Source of the DNA: Stappia indica
GTDB taxonomy: Bacteria > Pseudomonadota > Alphaproteobacteria > Rhizobiales > Stappiaceae
Assembly (NCBI RefSeq): GCF_020177335.1
Contig: NZ_JAIVMG010000008.1
Span: 62,001 to 126,000 of the forward strand
DNA: 64,000 nt
Reading direction: 5' to 3'
Part shown: in pieces, positions 18,086 through 27,943 of the stretch
How the letters are laid out: every line of letters begins with the position of its first letter
How positions within the stretch are numbered: position 1 is the first letter of the stretch
Notes under the pieces: model-generated
What the model saw: only the letters and a program-made list of their open reading frames with translations
What the model was told of the DNA's origin: nothing
Database searches by the model: none
Translations under genes and position numbers: made by a program

Positions 18086-19357
18086 ATGCGCAAGACCTCC
18101 CTGATGCTCGCCCTGCTGGCGAGCGTATCTGCCACGCCGGCCTTTGCCGCTACCGAGGCAACGCCCCAGACCGTTCTCAACACCTATGGCGACATTGCCG
18201 AGGCGGCCTATTCGGAGGCCCACGCCACGGCGCTCGATCTGTCCAAGGCGATCGACGCGCTGCTGGCCAATCCGACCGACGAGACGCTGGCCGCTGCCCG
18301 TGACGCCTGGCGCGCCGCGCGCCGCCCCTATCAGCAGACCGAGGTGTATCGTTTCGGCAATGCGCTGGTCGACGATTGGGAAGGCAAGGTCAACGCCTGG
18401 CCGCTCGATGAGGGGCTGATCGACTACGTGGACGCCAGCTACGGGGCGGCTTCTCCGGAAAACGCCTTCTATACCGCCAATGTCATCGCCAATGCCAAGC
18501 TCACCGTGAACGGTCAGGAGATCGACGCGACGGAGATCACGGCCGAGCTCCTGGCCGAGACGCTGCAGGAAGCCGGCGAGATCGAGGCCAATGTCGCCAC
18601 CGGCTATCACGCCATCGAATTCCTGCTCTGGGGCCAGGACCTGAACGGCACCGAGAAGGGCGCGGGCAATCGTCCGGCCAGCGATTTCGACACCGCCAAC
18701 TGCACCGGCGGAAATTGCGACCGGCGGGCGGCCTATCTGAAGGCAGCGACCGCGCTGCTGTTGGCCGATCTCGATGAGATGAAGACTGCCTGGAGCGCTG
18801 ACGGCGCGGCGCGCAAGGAACTGGCGGAAAAGGGCGAGGCCGGCGGTCTTGCCACCATTCTTACCGGCATGGGCTCGCTCTCCTATGGCGAACTGGCGGG
18901 CGAGCGGATGAAGCTCGGCCTGATGCTGCACGACCCGGAAGAGGAGCATGACTGCTTTTCCGACAACACCCACATGTCCCATCTCGATGACGTGATCGGC
19001 ATCCGCAATGTCTGGTTCGGCACCTACAAGGGCTTTGCCGGCGCGGCGGTGGAGGGCGCGTCCCTGCGCGATCTGGTGACCGCGAAGAACCCGGAGCTGG
19101 CGGCGGAGATGACCGCGAAGCTCGACGCCTCGCTGGCCGCCTTCGAGGCGCTGCGCACCCGCGCCGAGACGGTGGAAGCCTATGACCAGATGATTGGCGA
19201 GGGCAACGAGGAGGGCAATGCCCTGGTCGAGGCGGCGGTGCAGTCGCTGATCGACCAGACTCGTTCGATCGAGCGGGTGGTGTCCGAACTGGGCCTTGAG
19301 CAGATCGCCTTCGAAGGCTCGGACAGCCTCGACAATCCGAACGCGGTCTTCCAGTAA
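18086..19357 (+). CDS. Imelysin-family iron-regulated periplasmic protein (IrpA type)
   Basis: 423 residues. A Sec signal (MRKTSLMLALLASVSATPAF) ends at AFA-A. The imelysin domain fills the rest and carries the signature GxHxxE in TGYHAIEFLLWGQDLNG (about residue 174). A disulphide-like pair is present in DTANCTGGNCDRR. Members are periplasmic or outer-membrane-linked proteins induced by low iron and believed to bind iron or haem. It pairs with a second imelysin gene (21023) and the di-haem protein between them, the conserved arrangement of this uptake operon. Confidence 0.9.
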   Translation: MRKTSLMLALLASVSATPAFAATEATPQTVLNTYGDIAEAAYSEAHATALDLSKAIDALLANPTDETLAAARDAWRAARRPYQQTEVYRFGNALVDDWEGKVNAWPLDEGLIDYVDASYGAASPENAFYTANVIANAKLTVNGQEIDATEITAELLAETLQEAGEIEANVATGYHAIEFLLWGQDLNGTEKGAGNRPASDFDTANCTGGNCDRRAAYLKAATALLLADLDEMKTAWSADGAARKELAEKGEAGGLATILTGMGSLSYGELAGERMKLGLMLHDPEEEHDCFSDNTHMSHLDDVIGIRNVWFGTYKGFAGAAVEGASLRDLVTAKNPELAAEMTAKLDASLAAFEALRTRAETVEAYDQMIGEGNEEGNALVEAAVQSLIDQTRSIERVVSELGLEQIAFEGSDSLDNPNAVFQ

Positions 19358-19455
19358 GCCGGTTTGAGCAAGGGGCGGCGGGTGTACGGGCACCCGCCGC
19401 CCGGTTTGCGCGTTGGGGCTGGGCCCCAGGAGGGACGCGCCACGGGACAGCGAAT

Positions 19456-20979
19456 ATGATGACACTGATGAAGCTCGGGACGGCCGGCTGCGTGCTGACC
19501 GCCTCCCTGACCGCTGCTGCTGCGGCGCCTCTCTCCCTCGAACACCGCGATGACCTGAGCGACGCCGACAAGGCTAAGGTCGAACGGGTGCTGGCCGACC
19601 CCGACGCCAGTAATCTGGCCGAACGCTTCGAGGAGATGAGCGGCGGTGCCGCCACCTCGCGCAAGAAGCTGAATGCCAATGCATTCTCGCACCCCTCGGC
19701 CAATCTGTCCTTCGAGGACCAGCAGCGCTTCGCGGTCGGCAATGGCCTGTTTCGCAAGTTCTGGGTTTCCTCGCCGGCCTCCACCCGCGCCTCCGATGGG
19801 CTGGGGCCGCTCTACAATGCCCGCTCCTGTCAGGGCTGCCATCTGAAGGACGGGCGCGGGCATCCGCCGGCGCCGGGCGAAGAGCCGGTTGCCCTGTTCC
19901 TGCGCCTCTCGGTGCCGCCAACCACCGAGGCGGAGAAGGCGGCGCTTGCCAATCGCGACGCGCTGGTCATTCCCGAGCCGGTCTACGGCACCCAGTTCCA
20001 GACCTATGCGGTGCCGGGATTGTCGGCGGAAGGCCGGATGCAGGTCAGCTACACCGACAAGCCGGTCACCCTTGGCGATGGCACGGTGGTGACCTTGCGG
20101 GATCCGGTCTACACCATGTCCGACCTCGGCTACGGGCCGATGCGCGCCGATGTGCTGATCTCGCCGCGCGTTGCGCCGCAGATGCTCGGCCTGGGCCTTC
20201 TGGAGGCGATCCATTCCGGCGATATCCTGACCCGTGCCGATCCGGAGGATGTGGATGGCGATGGGATTTCCGGCAAGCCGAGCTGGGTCCGCAAGGCACC
20301 GGGCGGCGAGCTTCTGCTCGGCCGCTTCGGCTGGAAGGCTTCGGAGCCGACGGTTCGGTCGCAATCGGCGGGCGCCTTCGCCGGCGACATCGGCATTTCC
20401 TCGCCCGACCGTCCGGACCCTTATGGCGACTGTACAGCGCGCCAGACCGACTGTCGGCGGATGCCCACCGGTGAGCAGGCAAATCTCGGTCCCACCGAGG
20501 CGCCCGATCCCGTGATGGAGTTGGTGGATTTCTATTCGCGCAATCTGGCGGTGCCGCGCAGGCGCGATGTGGACGATCCGCAGGTGCTGAAGGGCAAGGC
20601 GGTGTTCCGCGCGCTTTCCTGCAACGGCTGCCATGTGCCGAAATACGTCACCTCCCGCAAGGCGGCGATCGCCGCTCATCGGTTCCAGTTGATCTGGCCC
20701 TATACCGATCTTCTGCTGCACGATATGGGCGACGGGCTGGCCGACAACCGTCCGGCGGGCGATGCCACGGGCCGCGAATGGCGCACCCCGCCGCTCTGGG
20801 GTATCGGTCTTACCGAACTGGTCAGCGGCCAGGAAAGCTACCTGCATGATGGCCGCGCGCGCACGCTGGAGGAAGCGATCCTCTGGCATGGCGGTGAGGC
20901 CGAGGCCGCCCGCAATGGCTATGCGGCGCTGGACAAGGCGGACCGGGAGGCGCTCATTCGCTTCCTCAAGTCGCTCTAG
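19456..20979 (+). CDS. Di-haem oxidoreductase family protein (DUF1111, c-type haem)
   Basis: 507 residues with a signal peptide. Two CxxCH haem-c sites are seen: SCQGCHLKDGRG (about residue 128) and SCNGCHVPKY (about 395). This is the plan of the DUF1111 'thiol oxidoreductase' or di-haem peroxidase-like family. Between them lie GPMRADVLISPRVAPQ and a long beta-rich region typical of the family. It sits between two imelysin genes under iron control and probably moves electrons in the periplasm, for example in iron reduction or oxidation (inference). Confidence 0.88.
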   Translation: MMTLMKLGTAGCVLTASLTAAAAAPLSLEHRDDLSDADKAKVERVLADPDASNLAERFEEMSGGAATSRKKLNANAFSHPSANLSFEDQQRFAVGNGLFRKFWVSSPASTRASDGLGPLYNARSCQGCHLKDGRGHPPAPGEEPVALFLRLSVPPTTEAEKAALANRDALVIPEPVYGTQFQTYAVPGLSAEGRMQVSYTDKPVTLGDGTVVTLRDPVYTMSDLGYGPMRADVLISPRVAPQMLGLGLLEAIHSGDILTRADPEDVDGDGISGKPSWVRKAPGGELLLGRFGWKASEPTVRSQSAGAFAGDIGISSPDRPDPYGDCTARQTDCRRMPTGEQANLGPTEAPDPVMELVDFYSRNLAVPRRRDVDDPQVLKGKAVFRALSCNGCHVPKYVTSRKAAIAAHRFQLIWPYTDLLLHDMGDGLADNRPAGDATGREWRTPPLWGIGLTELVSGQESYLHDGRARTLEEAILWHGGEAEAARNGYAALDKADREALIRFLKSL

Positions 20980-21022
20980 CGACGTAGCGCAATTGGATCA
21001 GACGGCAGAGAACGGGGCGAAG

Positions 21023-22168
21023 ATGACAGGCGTGATCACAAGAGTGAGGACCTGGGCGCGGGCGGCAAGCGCCGCGGCGGTGCTGGTGGGGCTTGCCTCC
21101 GTTCTCGCCCCCGCGCCCGGCCTGGCACAGGAGCCGGCCATCGACTACGGCCGCTTCGTGCCTGCGCTTGTCCGGGACTATGCGCTGCCGGCGGCGCGGG
21201 ATCTGCGCGACCGGCTGCAGGAGCTTGAGAGCGGTGTCGCCCGGCTGTGTGCCCGAGTGGACGGGGCGGGTGATCCCGGTGAGGCGGCAACGGTCTTCGC
21301 AGATGGCTTTGCCGCCGTGGTCGACGCCCATGGCTGGCTTGCCGTCTCCCGCTTCGGCGCGCTGGCCGATGCTTCGGCGCTGGAGCGGCTGGCGTTTGTT
21401 CCCGACGCGCGCGGTGTGGTGCGCCGGCAGGTGACCCGACTTCTGGCGAAGGAAGACCCGAGCGCGCTGTCGGCGGCGACGCTGAAGGACAAGAGCGTGG
21501 CCCTGCAAGGGCTCACCGCGCTGGAATGGATCGCGTTCTCGCCCGATGGCGCGGTGGTTCTGGGCACCAACCAGCCGGATCGTGCCTATCGCTGCGCCTA
21601 TGCCGGTGCGCTCGTTACAGGTCTCATCGCCACGGCAAACGAGGTGGAGAGCGGCTATGCCACGCCCTCCGGCCAGACCGCATTGCTGCTGTCGCCGGGG
21701 CTGGACAACCGGCTGGCGGCCACCCCGAAGGAAGCGGCGGAGGTTGCCTTCAAGGCGTTGATGACCGGGCTGGCGCTGATGAAGGATCAGGTGCTGGAGC
21801 GGGTTCTGGAGCCCGGCCCGGCGAACGCCCGGGCGGCGCGGGCGCCGTTTGCGCGGTCGCACAATGCATTGCGTCATCTCTCCGCCGGGATCGAGGGGCT
21901 TGCCTTGGCCATCACCGCCGCCGGCTATCCGGAGGGGACGAAAGACGCCAGATGGATCGGCAACAGCCTGCGCTTCGAGACCGCGAATGCCCGTGCCGCG
22001 CTGGCCGCCGTTCCCGCCGATCTCGGCGCGGGCCTTGCGGATCCCGAGGCACGGGCTCGGCTGGTTTATGTGAACACCATCCTGTCGGGCCTGCGCGGCA
22101 TGCTCGGCGGAGAACTGGCGGGGCATCTGGCGCTCAAGGGAGGCTTTAATGCGCTCGACGGCGATTGA
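21023..22168 (+). CDS. Second imelysin-family periplasmic protein
   Basis: 381 residues. A signal peptide covers about residues 1-35, ending PGLAQ-E. The rest is an imelysin-type helical domain (YALPAARDLRDRLQELE, then ALQGLTALEWIAF). The GxHxxE motif of the first imelysin is changed here to GLTALE. This divergent paralogue is usual for the second imelysin of such operons. The ATG at 21023 was chosen because GGGGCGAAG precedes it and the signal peptide starts there. The end overlaps the next gene by 20 bases. Confidence 0.85.
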   Translation: MTGVITRVRTWARAASAAAVLVGLASVLAPAPGLAQEPAIDYGRFVPALVRDYALPAARDLRDRLQELESGVARLCARVDGAGDPGEAATVFADGFAAVVDAHGWLAVSRFGALADASALERLAFVPDARGVVRRQVTRLLAKEDPSALSAATLKDKSVALQGLTALEWIAFSPDGAVVLGTNQPDRAYRCAYAGALVTGLIATANEVESGYATPSGQTALLLSPGLDNRLAATPKEAAEVAFKALMTGLALMKDQVLERVLEPGPANARAARAPFARSHNALRHLSAGIEGLALAITAAGYPEGTKDARWIGNSLRFETANARAALAAVPADLGAGLADPEARARLVYVNTILSGLRGMLGGELAGHLALKGGFNALDGD

Positions 22169-23300
22169 CCGGCGGGCGTTCCTGACCGGTTGTGCCGCCG
22201 CGCTGGCCGCCGCCGCACCAAACGTTCCCCGCGCCCGGGCGGAGGATGCACTGGCGGGTCTTGCCGGATCGGACGAACCTTTGTTCGTGGCCGCAAGGCG
22301 CGGCTCCGATGGCACTTACGCGCTTGCGGTGACCAGCCCGGACGGGCTCGACGTGCTTGTCATCCCGCTGCCCGGGCGCGGCCATGATGTGGCGCTTTGC
22401 CCGGCAACCGGCCGCTGTCTCGCCTTTGCCCGGCGTCCCGGAACCTTCGCCGTTCTGTTCGATCCGCTGGGGCAGAGTGGTCCGGTCACGTTCCAGGCGG
22501 AAGCGGGGCGGCACTTCTACGGGCATGGCGCCTTTTCGCCGGATGGCCGTCTGGTCTTTGCCACCGAGAACGATTTTGTCGGGGCGCGCGGCATCATCGG
22601 CGTCTATGACGTTAGTGGTGATGTCCCGCAGCGCCTCGGCGAGTTCGACAGCGGCGGGGTCGGCCCGCATGACATTCTGCCGATGCCCGATGGCAAGACG
22701 CTGGTGGTCGCCAATGGCGGCATCGAGACCCATCCGGAGCGCGGGCGGGACAAGCTGAACCTTGCCACCATGCGCCCGAACGTGGCGCTGATCGATCGGG
22801 AAAACGGCGCGTTGCTGGCCCGCTTCGAGCTGGGGACCGAGCTGCATCAGCTCTCCCTCCGGCATATGGCGGTGAGCGCTGGTGGCACGGTGTGGATTGG
22901 CGCCCAGCACCAGGGCGCGGCAACCGAGACGCCGCCGCTGCTCGCCGCGCTCGATGCTGAAAAGGGCCTGCGCCTGCACGATGTCGCGCCGAGGCTGCGC
23001 GGCACGCTGGAGAACTATGTCGGGTCGGTGGCACTCAACCGGGAGGAAAGCGTCGTCGCCGCCTCCTGCCCGCGCGCGGGGCGGATGCTGTATTTTGCTG
23101 CCGCCGATGGCCGGTTCCTGGGAAGTCAGGTGCGGGCCGATGTCTGCGGCGTGGCCCCGCTCGATGACGCCGGTTTTCTGCTCTCGGACGGGGAGGGCGG
23201 GCTGCTGCAAAGCGATGCACCGGACAGTGCGCCGCTGTTGCTCGCCAGCCGGGCGGGCATTTCGTGGGACAATCACATGATCGCTATTTCCCCACGCTGA
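22149..23300 (+). CDS. DUF1513 protein, Tat-exported beta-propeller
   Basis: 383 residues. The N-terminus has a twin-arginine signal (DRRAFLTGCAAALAAAAP) cleaved near RARA-E. The remainder consists of repeated four-strand blades (GHGAFSPDGRLVFATEND; VGPHDILPMPDGKTLVVAN), matching the DUF1513 propeller family. It is the last gene of the imelysin/di-haem iron operon in many proteobacteria. Its exact job is unknown; a periplasmic binding or scaffolding role is likely. Confidence 0.88.
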   Translation: MRSTAIDRRAFLTGCAAALAAAAPNVPRARAEDALAGLAGSDEPLFVAARRGSDGTYALAVTSPDGLDVLVIPLPGRGHDVALCPATGRCLAFARRPGTFAVLFDPLGQSGPVTFQAEAGRHFYGHGAFSPDGRLVFATENDFVGARGIIGVYDVSGDVPQRLGEFDSGGVGPHDILPMPDGKTLVVANGGIETHPERGRDKLNLATMRPNVALIDRENGALLARFELGTELHQLSLRHMAVSAGGTVWIGAQHQGAATETPPLLAALDAEKGLRLHDVAPRLRGTLENYVGSVALNREESVVAASCPRAGRMLYFAAADGRFLGSQVRADVCGVAPLDDAGFLLSDGEGGLLQSDAPDSAPLLLASRAGISWDNHMIAISPR

Positions 23301-23390
23301 TCGCCCCTTGCGGGCCCTGGGTGGGGAAAATGCAGGGTTGTGGACGAGGCGCCTTGATCATTTTGACGAGGCATTGAAAGATACCCCCTT

Positions 23391-23425
23391 TCCCACGGAC
23401 GCGCCAGATAAGGCGTGCCGTGGGA
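23391..23425. promoter_or_regulatory. Long hairpin in the leader of the peptide ABC operon
   Basis: TCCCACGG pairs perfectly with CCGTGGGA, and the inner arms CGCC/GGCG extend the stem to about 14 pairs around a six-base AGATAA loop, with one bulged A. It lies 25 bases before the ABC binding-protein start, with no T-run after it, so it is not a simple terminator. A message-stabilising or translational element is possible. Confidence 0.45.
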
Positions 23426-23449
23426 CAATCCAGAGGGGAGTTTTTCCAG

Positions 23450-25060
23450 ATGCGTTTCCAACGTTCCTTGTTGGCGGCCGCGCTGTCCACAGCGCTTGCC
23501 CTGCCGATGACCTTGCCGTTTACCCAGGCCGAAGCGGCGACCCCGCCGAACATGCTGGTGATCGCCAACCGCATTGATGACATCGTGTCGCTCGATCCGC
23601 ATGAGCTGTTCGAATTCGCCGGCACCGACTATGCCAACAACGTCTACGACACGCTGGTGGTGTTCGACCCGGCGGATCTGTCGTCCGGCTACCAGCCCGG
23701 CCTTGCCGAAAGCTGGTCCGTGTCCGAGGACGGCAAGACCTTCACCTTCAAGATGCGCTCCGGCATTTCGTTCCATTCCGGCAATCCGGTCACGGCGAAG
23801 GATGCGGAGTATTCCCTGCGCCGGGTGGTTGCGCTGGAAAAGACGCCGTCCTTCATTCTCACCCAGTTCGGCTTCAACAAGGAAAACATGGCCGAGACGA
23901 TCCGGGCGACCGACGACGGGACGCTGGTGATCACCACGGACAAGAAATACGCCCCCTCCTTCGTGCTCAACTGCTTCACCGCGGCGGTTGCCTCCATTGT
24001 CGACAGCAAGACGGTGCAGGAGCATGAAAAGGATGGCGACTGGGGCAATGAATGGCTGCGCACCAACTCGGCCGGCTCCGGCGCCTACAAGCTGATCAAC
24101 TGGAAGCCGAACGAGAGCTATTCGCTGCAGGCGGCCGGCAACTACTGGCGCGGCGACGTGGCGATGCAGCGGGTGATCGTGCGCCATATTGCCGAATCCT
24201 CGGCCCAGCGCCTGCTGCTGGAAAAGGGCGATATCGACGTTGCCCGCAACTTGTCGCCGGAGGATGTCGCGGGGCTTTCCTCCGATGAGAACGTGAAGGT
24301 CGAGGACACGCTGCGCGGCCGGATCATGTATTTCTCGATGAACCAGAAGGACCCGGTGCTGTCGAAACCGAAGGTGGTCGAGGCGCTGAAATACCTCGTT
24401 GACTACAAGGGGATGGAAGGCTCGTTCCTGAAGGGTCAGTACACGGTGCACCAGGCCTTCCTGCCGCTGACCTACATGGGCGAGCTGAAGGACCAGCCCT
24501 ACAGCTTCGATGTGGACAAGGCCAAGGCGCTGCTCGCCGAAGCGGGCGAGGGCGATGGCTTCGAGGTCGAGCTCATCGTTCGCAATGCGCAGGAACGGGT
24601 GGAGATCTCCCAGTCGCTGCAGAACACCTTTGCCCAGGCCGGCATCACCGCGACGATCACCCAAGGAACCGGCAAGCAGACCCTCGGCAAGTACCGCTCG
24701 CGCGATTTCCAGATCTATGTCGGGCTATGGGGGCCGGACTATCCCGATCCGCACACCAACGCCGATACCTTTGCGAACAACCCGGACAATTCCGATGAAG
24801 CCCAGCTGACCGGCAAACTCGCCTGGCGTAACGCCTGGGACATTCCGGAGATGACCAAGCGGACCGATGCGGCGGTGCAGGAAACCGATGCCAAGGTCCG
24901 GGCGCAGATGTATGTGGACATCCAGAAGGACTTTCAGAAGGTCGCGCCCTTTGCGCCGATGTTCCAGCAGGTCCAGCAGAACGCGATGCGCGCGAATGTC
25001 AACGGCTTCAATCCGGGCGCCGCGATCACGGCGGTGTTCTACTGGCCGGTGACCAAGTAA
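23450..25060 (+). CDS. ABC transporter periplasmic binding protein, family 5 (peptide type)
   Basis: 536 residues. A Sec signal (MRFQRSLLAAALSTALALP) is cleaved near AEA-A. The protein follows the oligopeptide/nickel binding-protein fold: SLDPHELFEFAGTDYANNVYD, LAESWSVSEDGKTFTFKMR, and near the end VGLWGPDYPDPHTNAD. The ATG at 23450 follows AGAGGGGAG. It starts a five-gene importer operon. The ligand is unknown; peptides, amines or other small cations are all carried by this family. Confidence 0.92.
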   Translation: MRFQRSLLAAALSTALALPMTLPFTQAEAATPPNMLVIANRIDDIVSLDPHELFEFAGTDYANNVYDTLVVFDPADLSSGYQPGLAESWSVSEDGKTFTFKMRSGISFHSGNPVTAKDAEYSLRRVVALEKTPSFILTQFGFNKENMAETIRATDDGTLVITTDKKYAPSFVLNCFTAAVASIVDSKTVQEHEKDGDWGNEWLRTNSAGSGAYKLINWKPNESYSLQAAGNYWRGDVAMQRVIVRHIAESSAQRLLLEKGDIDVARNLSPEDVAGLSSDENVKVEDTLRGRIMYFSMNQKDPVLSKPKVVEALKYLVDYKGMEGSFLKGQYTVHQAFLPLTYMGELKDQPYSFDVDKAKALLAEAGEGDGFEVELIVRNAQERVEISQSLQNTFAQAGITATITQGTGKQTLGKYRSRDFQIYVGLWGPDYPDPHTNADTFANNPDNSDEAQLTGKLAWRNAWDIPEMTKRTDAAVQETDAKVRAQMYVDIQKDFQKVAPFAPMFQQVQQNAMRANVNGFNPGAAITAVFYWPVTK

Positions 25061-25072
25061 GCCGTCTGGATC

Positions 25073-26137
25073 ATGACAGATACGCTGGGAACGGCAGGAC
25101 AGCGGCGGGGCGTGACCCCGCCGCTGTTCAAGCTGGCACGGGCGCTGGCAGCGACGCTGCTTTCGGTCCTGCTGACCATTATCGGTCTATTGTTCGTGAC
25201 CTTCCTGATCGGCCGGGTCATGCCGGTCGACCCGGTGCTGGCGATCGTCGGCGAACGCGCCAGCCAGGAGATGTACGAGGCCGCCTATCGCTCGCTCGGC
25301 CTCGATCAGCCACTCTATGTCCAGTTCTGGATCTTTCTGAAATCCGTCGCCGCCGGCGATTTCGGCATGTCGACGCTGACCGCCCGCCCGGTGGCGGAGG
25401 ATGTGCTGCGCGTCTTTCCCGCGACGCTGGAACTGGCGACGCTGGCGACGATCATCGGCGTGTGTTTCGGCGTGCCGATGGGGGTGATCTCCGCCGTGCA
25501 TGAGGGCCGCTGGCCGGACCATCTGGTGCGACTGTTCGGCCTGTTCGGCTATTCCATGCCGGTGTTCTGGATCGGCCTCATGGGCCTTCTCGTCTTCTAC
25601 GGCATTCTCGGCTGGGTCGGCGGGCCGGGCCGGCTCGACATCTATTACGAGGATATCATTCCGCCGGTCACCGGCATGATCCTGATCGACAGCCTGATCG
25701 CCGGGGACATGACCATCTTCTGGAACGCGGTCAGCCATATCATCCTGCCGGCGTCGATCCTCGGCTATTACTCGCTCGCCTATATCTCGCGGATGACCCG
25801 CTCCTTCATGCTGGAGCAGCTCAGCCAGGAATACATCACCACCGCCCGGGTCAAGGGCCTGTCCGAGCGCGCCGTGATCTGGCGCCACGCACTGGGCAAT
25901 GTGATGATCCCGCTGATCACCGTGGTGGCGCTGTCCTACGCGACCTTGCTGGAAGGATCGGTCTTGACCGAAGTGATCTTCGCCTGGCCGGGCATTGGCC
26001 AATACATCACCAACGCGCTGCTCTCCGCCGATCTCAACGCGGTGCTCGGCGGCACGGTGGTGGTGGGGCTGGTGTTCATCCTGCTCAATCTCCTGTCCGA
26101 TCTTCTCTACAAGATCGTCGATCCGAGGGCGCGATGA
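25073..26137 (+). CDS. ABC transporter permease (DppB type)
   Basis: 354 residues with six membrane helices. The long periplasmic loop after helix 1 contains MPVDPVLAIVGERAS, typical of the first permease of peptide importers. The cytoplasmic coupling region is seen as YITTARVKGLSERAVIWRHA (EAA motif). It begins 12 bases after the binding-protein stop and overlaps the next permease by 4 bases. Confidence 0.93.
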   Translation: MTDTLGTAGQRRGVTPPLFKLARALAATLLSVLLTIIGLLFVTFLIGRVMPVDPVLAIVGERASQEMYEAAYRSLGLDQPLYVQFWIFLKSVAAGDFGMSTLTARPVAEDVLRVFPATLELATLATIIGVCFGVPMGVISAVHEGRWPDHLVRLFGLFGYSMPVFWIGLMGLLVFYGILGWVGGPGRLDIYYEDIIPPVTGMILIDSLIAGDMTIFWNAVSHIILPASILGYYSLAYISRMTRSFMLEQLSQEYITTARVKGLSERAVIWRHALGNVMIPLITVVALSYATLLEGSVLTEVIFAWPGIGQYITNALLSADLNAVLGGTVVVGLVFILLNLLSDLLYKIVDPRAR

Positions 26138-27069
26138 TGCGCGCGCCGGACACCCAAATCGCCCGGCCGGGCCTCATGGCCTGGCTCAACAGCGATGCGC
26201 CCGCCTCGCGCTTTCAGGCGCGGATGATCCAGCTCTATCTCGGCTGGCTGAAGCTGCGCGGCAATCCGCTGGCGCTGATCGGCTTTCTGATCATCGTCGC
26301 GTTGGTGCTGATGGCGATCTTCGCGCCATGGCTGGCAACAGCAGAACCCTCGGCCCAGGATCTGGGCCAACGCCTGCTGCCCCCCGGCAGCGCCGGGCAT
26401 CTGCTCGGCACGGATGAGCTTGGCCGGGACATCTGGAGCCGCATTGTCTACGGCTCGCGCATCACCTTGTTGATCGTCGCGCTGGTGGCGGTCACCGCGC
26501 CGGTCTTCGGGCTGTTGGTCGGCACGCTTGCCGGCTATCTTGGCGGCTGGGTGGATGAGGTACTCATGCGGGTGACCGACATCTTCCTCGCCTTTCCCAA
26601 GCTGATCCTGGCGCTGGCCTTCGTCGCCGCGCTCGGCGCCGGCATCGAGAACGCCATTCTGGCGATCTCGCTCACCGCCTGGCCGCCCTATGCCCGCATC
26701 GCCCGGGCGGAAACCCTGACCATCCGCAATGCGGACTACATCGCCGCCATTCGCCTGCAAGGGGCCGGCGCGCTGCACATCATCACCCGGCATGTGTGGC
26801 CGATGTGCCTGTCCTCGCTGATCGTGCGGGTGACGCTGGACATGGCCGGTATCATCCTGACGGCGGCGGGTCTGGGGTTTCTCGGTCTCGGGGCCCAGCC
26901 GCCGATGCCGGAATGGGGCGCGATGATCTCCGCCGGACGCAAGTTCGTGCTCGATCAATGGTGGGTCGCCACCATGCCCGGCCTTGCCATCTTCACTGTT
27001 TCGCTCGGGTTCAACCTGCTTGGTGACGGTCTGCGCGACATCCTCGATCCCAAGAAGTCGAAATCGTGA
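26134..27069 (+). CDS. ABC transporter permease (DppC type)
   Basis: 311 residues. The N-terminal helix is followed by the family's LGTDELGRDIWSRIVYGSR segment, then five more helices and the coupling motif YIAAIRLQGAGALHIITRH. It forms the inner-membrane channel with the preceding DppB-type permease. Start and stop are tightly packed with its neighbours. Confidence 0.93.
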   Translation: MMRAPDTQIARPGLMAWLNSDAPASRFQARMIQLYLGWLKLRGNPLALIGFLIIVALVLMAIFAPWLATAEPSAQDLGQRLLPPGSAGHLLGTDELGRDIWSRIVYGSRITLLIVALVAVTAPVFGLLVGTLAGYLGGWVDEVLMRVTDIFLAFPKLILALAFVAALGAGIENAILAISLTAWPPYARIARAETLTIRNADYIAAIRLQGAGALHIITRHVWPMCLSSLIVRVTLDMAGIILTAAGLGFLGLGAQPPMPEWGAMISAGRKFVLDQWWVATMPGLAIFTVSLGFNLLGDGLRDILDPKKSKS

Positions 27070-27076
27070 GGCCGCG

Positions 27077-27943
27077 ATGAACGCCACGGATCCACTGTTG
27101 ACGGTGGAAGATCTCAATGTCCGCTTTCCCACCCGGCAAGGGGTGATCGAGGCTGTGCGCGGCACCTCCTTTTCGGTCGGACGGGAGCGCGTCGGCATTG
27201 TCGGGGAAAGCGGCTCGGGCAAATCCATGACCGGCCGGGCAATCCTGCGGTTGGTGCGCCCGCCCGGCGAAGTCTCGGCGCGGCGTATCGACTTCATGGG
27301 CGAGGATCTTCTCACCCTGTCGGAGCGGGAGATGCGGCGCATTCGCGGTCACCGGATTTCCATGGTGATGCAGGACCCGAAATTCTCGTTGAACCCTGTC
27401 ATCCGCGTCGGCGAACAGATCAGCGAAGCCTACCGGCTGCACACCCGCGCCTCGCGCCGGGCGGCGCGCCAGAAGACGCTGGAGATGCTGGAAGCGGTGC
27501 AGATCCGCGATCCGGAGCGGGTGTACCAGACCTTCCCGCATGAGGTGTCCGGCGGCATGGGCCAGCGCATCATGATCGCCATGATGCTGATCCCGGATCC
27601 GGATCTCCTGATCGCCGATGAGCCGACCTCGGCGCTGGACGTGACCGTGCAGATGCGGGTGCTGGCGATCCTCGACAAGTTGGTGCAGGAACGCGGCATG
27701 GGGCTGATTTTCATCAGCCACGATCTCAATCTGGTGTCGTCCTTCTGCGACCGGGTGATCATCATGTATGGGGGGCGGATCGTCGAGACCTGTCGGGCGG
27801 CGGAGCTGGACAAGGCGGAGCACCCCTATACCCGGGGGCTGCTGGCGGCGTTGCCGCGCCTCGATCAGCCGCAGGCCCGGCTGGATGTGCTGGAGCGTGA
27901 TCCGGCCTGGCTGAAGGAACAGAGCGTGGTGGCACATGTCTGA
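27077..27943 (+). CDS. ABC transporter ATP-binding protein (DppD type)
   Basis: 288 residues. Walker A is GESGSGKS (about residue 42), the signature motif is the variant VSGGMGQR, and Walker B is LLIADEPTSALD, followed by the switch His in FISHDL. The signature reads SGGMG rather than SGGQ, which is common in DppD/OppD-type subunits. It energises uptake with the DppF-type partner. The start at 27077 gives MNATDPLLTVEDL, and the end overlaps the next gene by 8 bases. The C-terminus lacks most of the usual oligopeptide-transporter tail with its cysteine cluster, so it is short for a DppD. Confidence 0.92.
   Translation: MNATDPLLTVEDLNVRFPTRQGVIEAVRGTSFSVGRERVGIVGESGSGKSMTGRAILRLVRPPGEVSARRIDFMGEDLLTLSEREMRRIRGHRISMVMQDPKFSLNPVIRVGEQISEAYRLHTRASRRAARQKTLEMLEAVQIRDPERVYQTFPHEVSGGMGQRIMIAMMLIPDPDLLIADEPTSALDVTVQMRVLAILDKLVQERGMGLIFISHDLNLVSSFCDRVIIMYGGRIVETCRAAELDKAEHPYTRGLLAALPRLDQPQARLDVLERDPAWLKEQSVVAHV

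Noticed and set aside
23391-23425. Leader hairpin as an intrinsic terminator of the iron operon
   Set aside because: No T-run follows on the plus strand, and it lies nearer to the next gene than to the end of the previous one.
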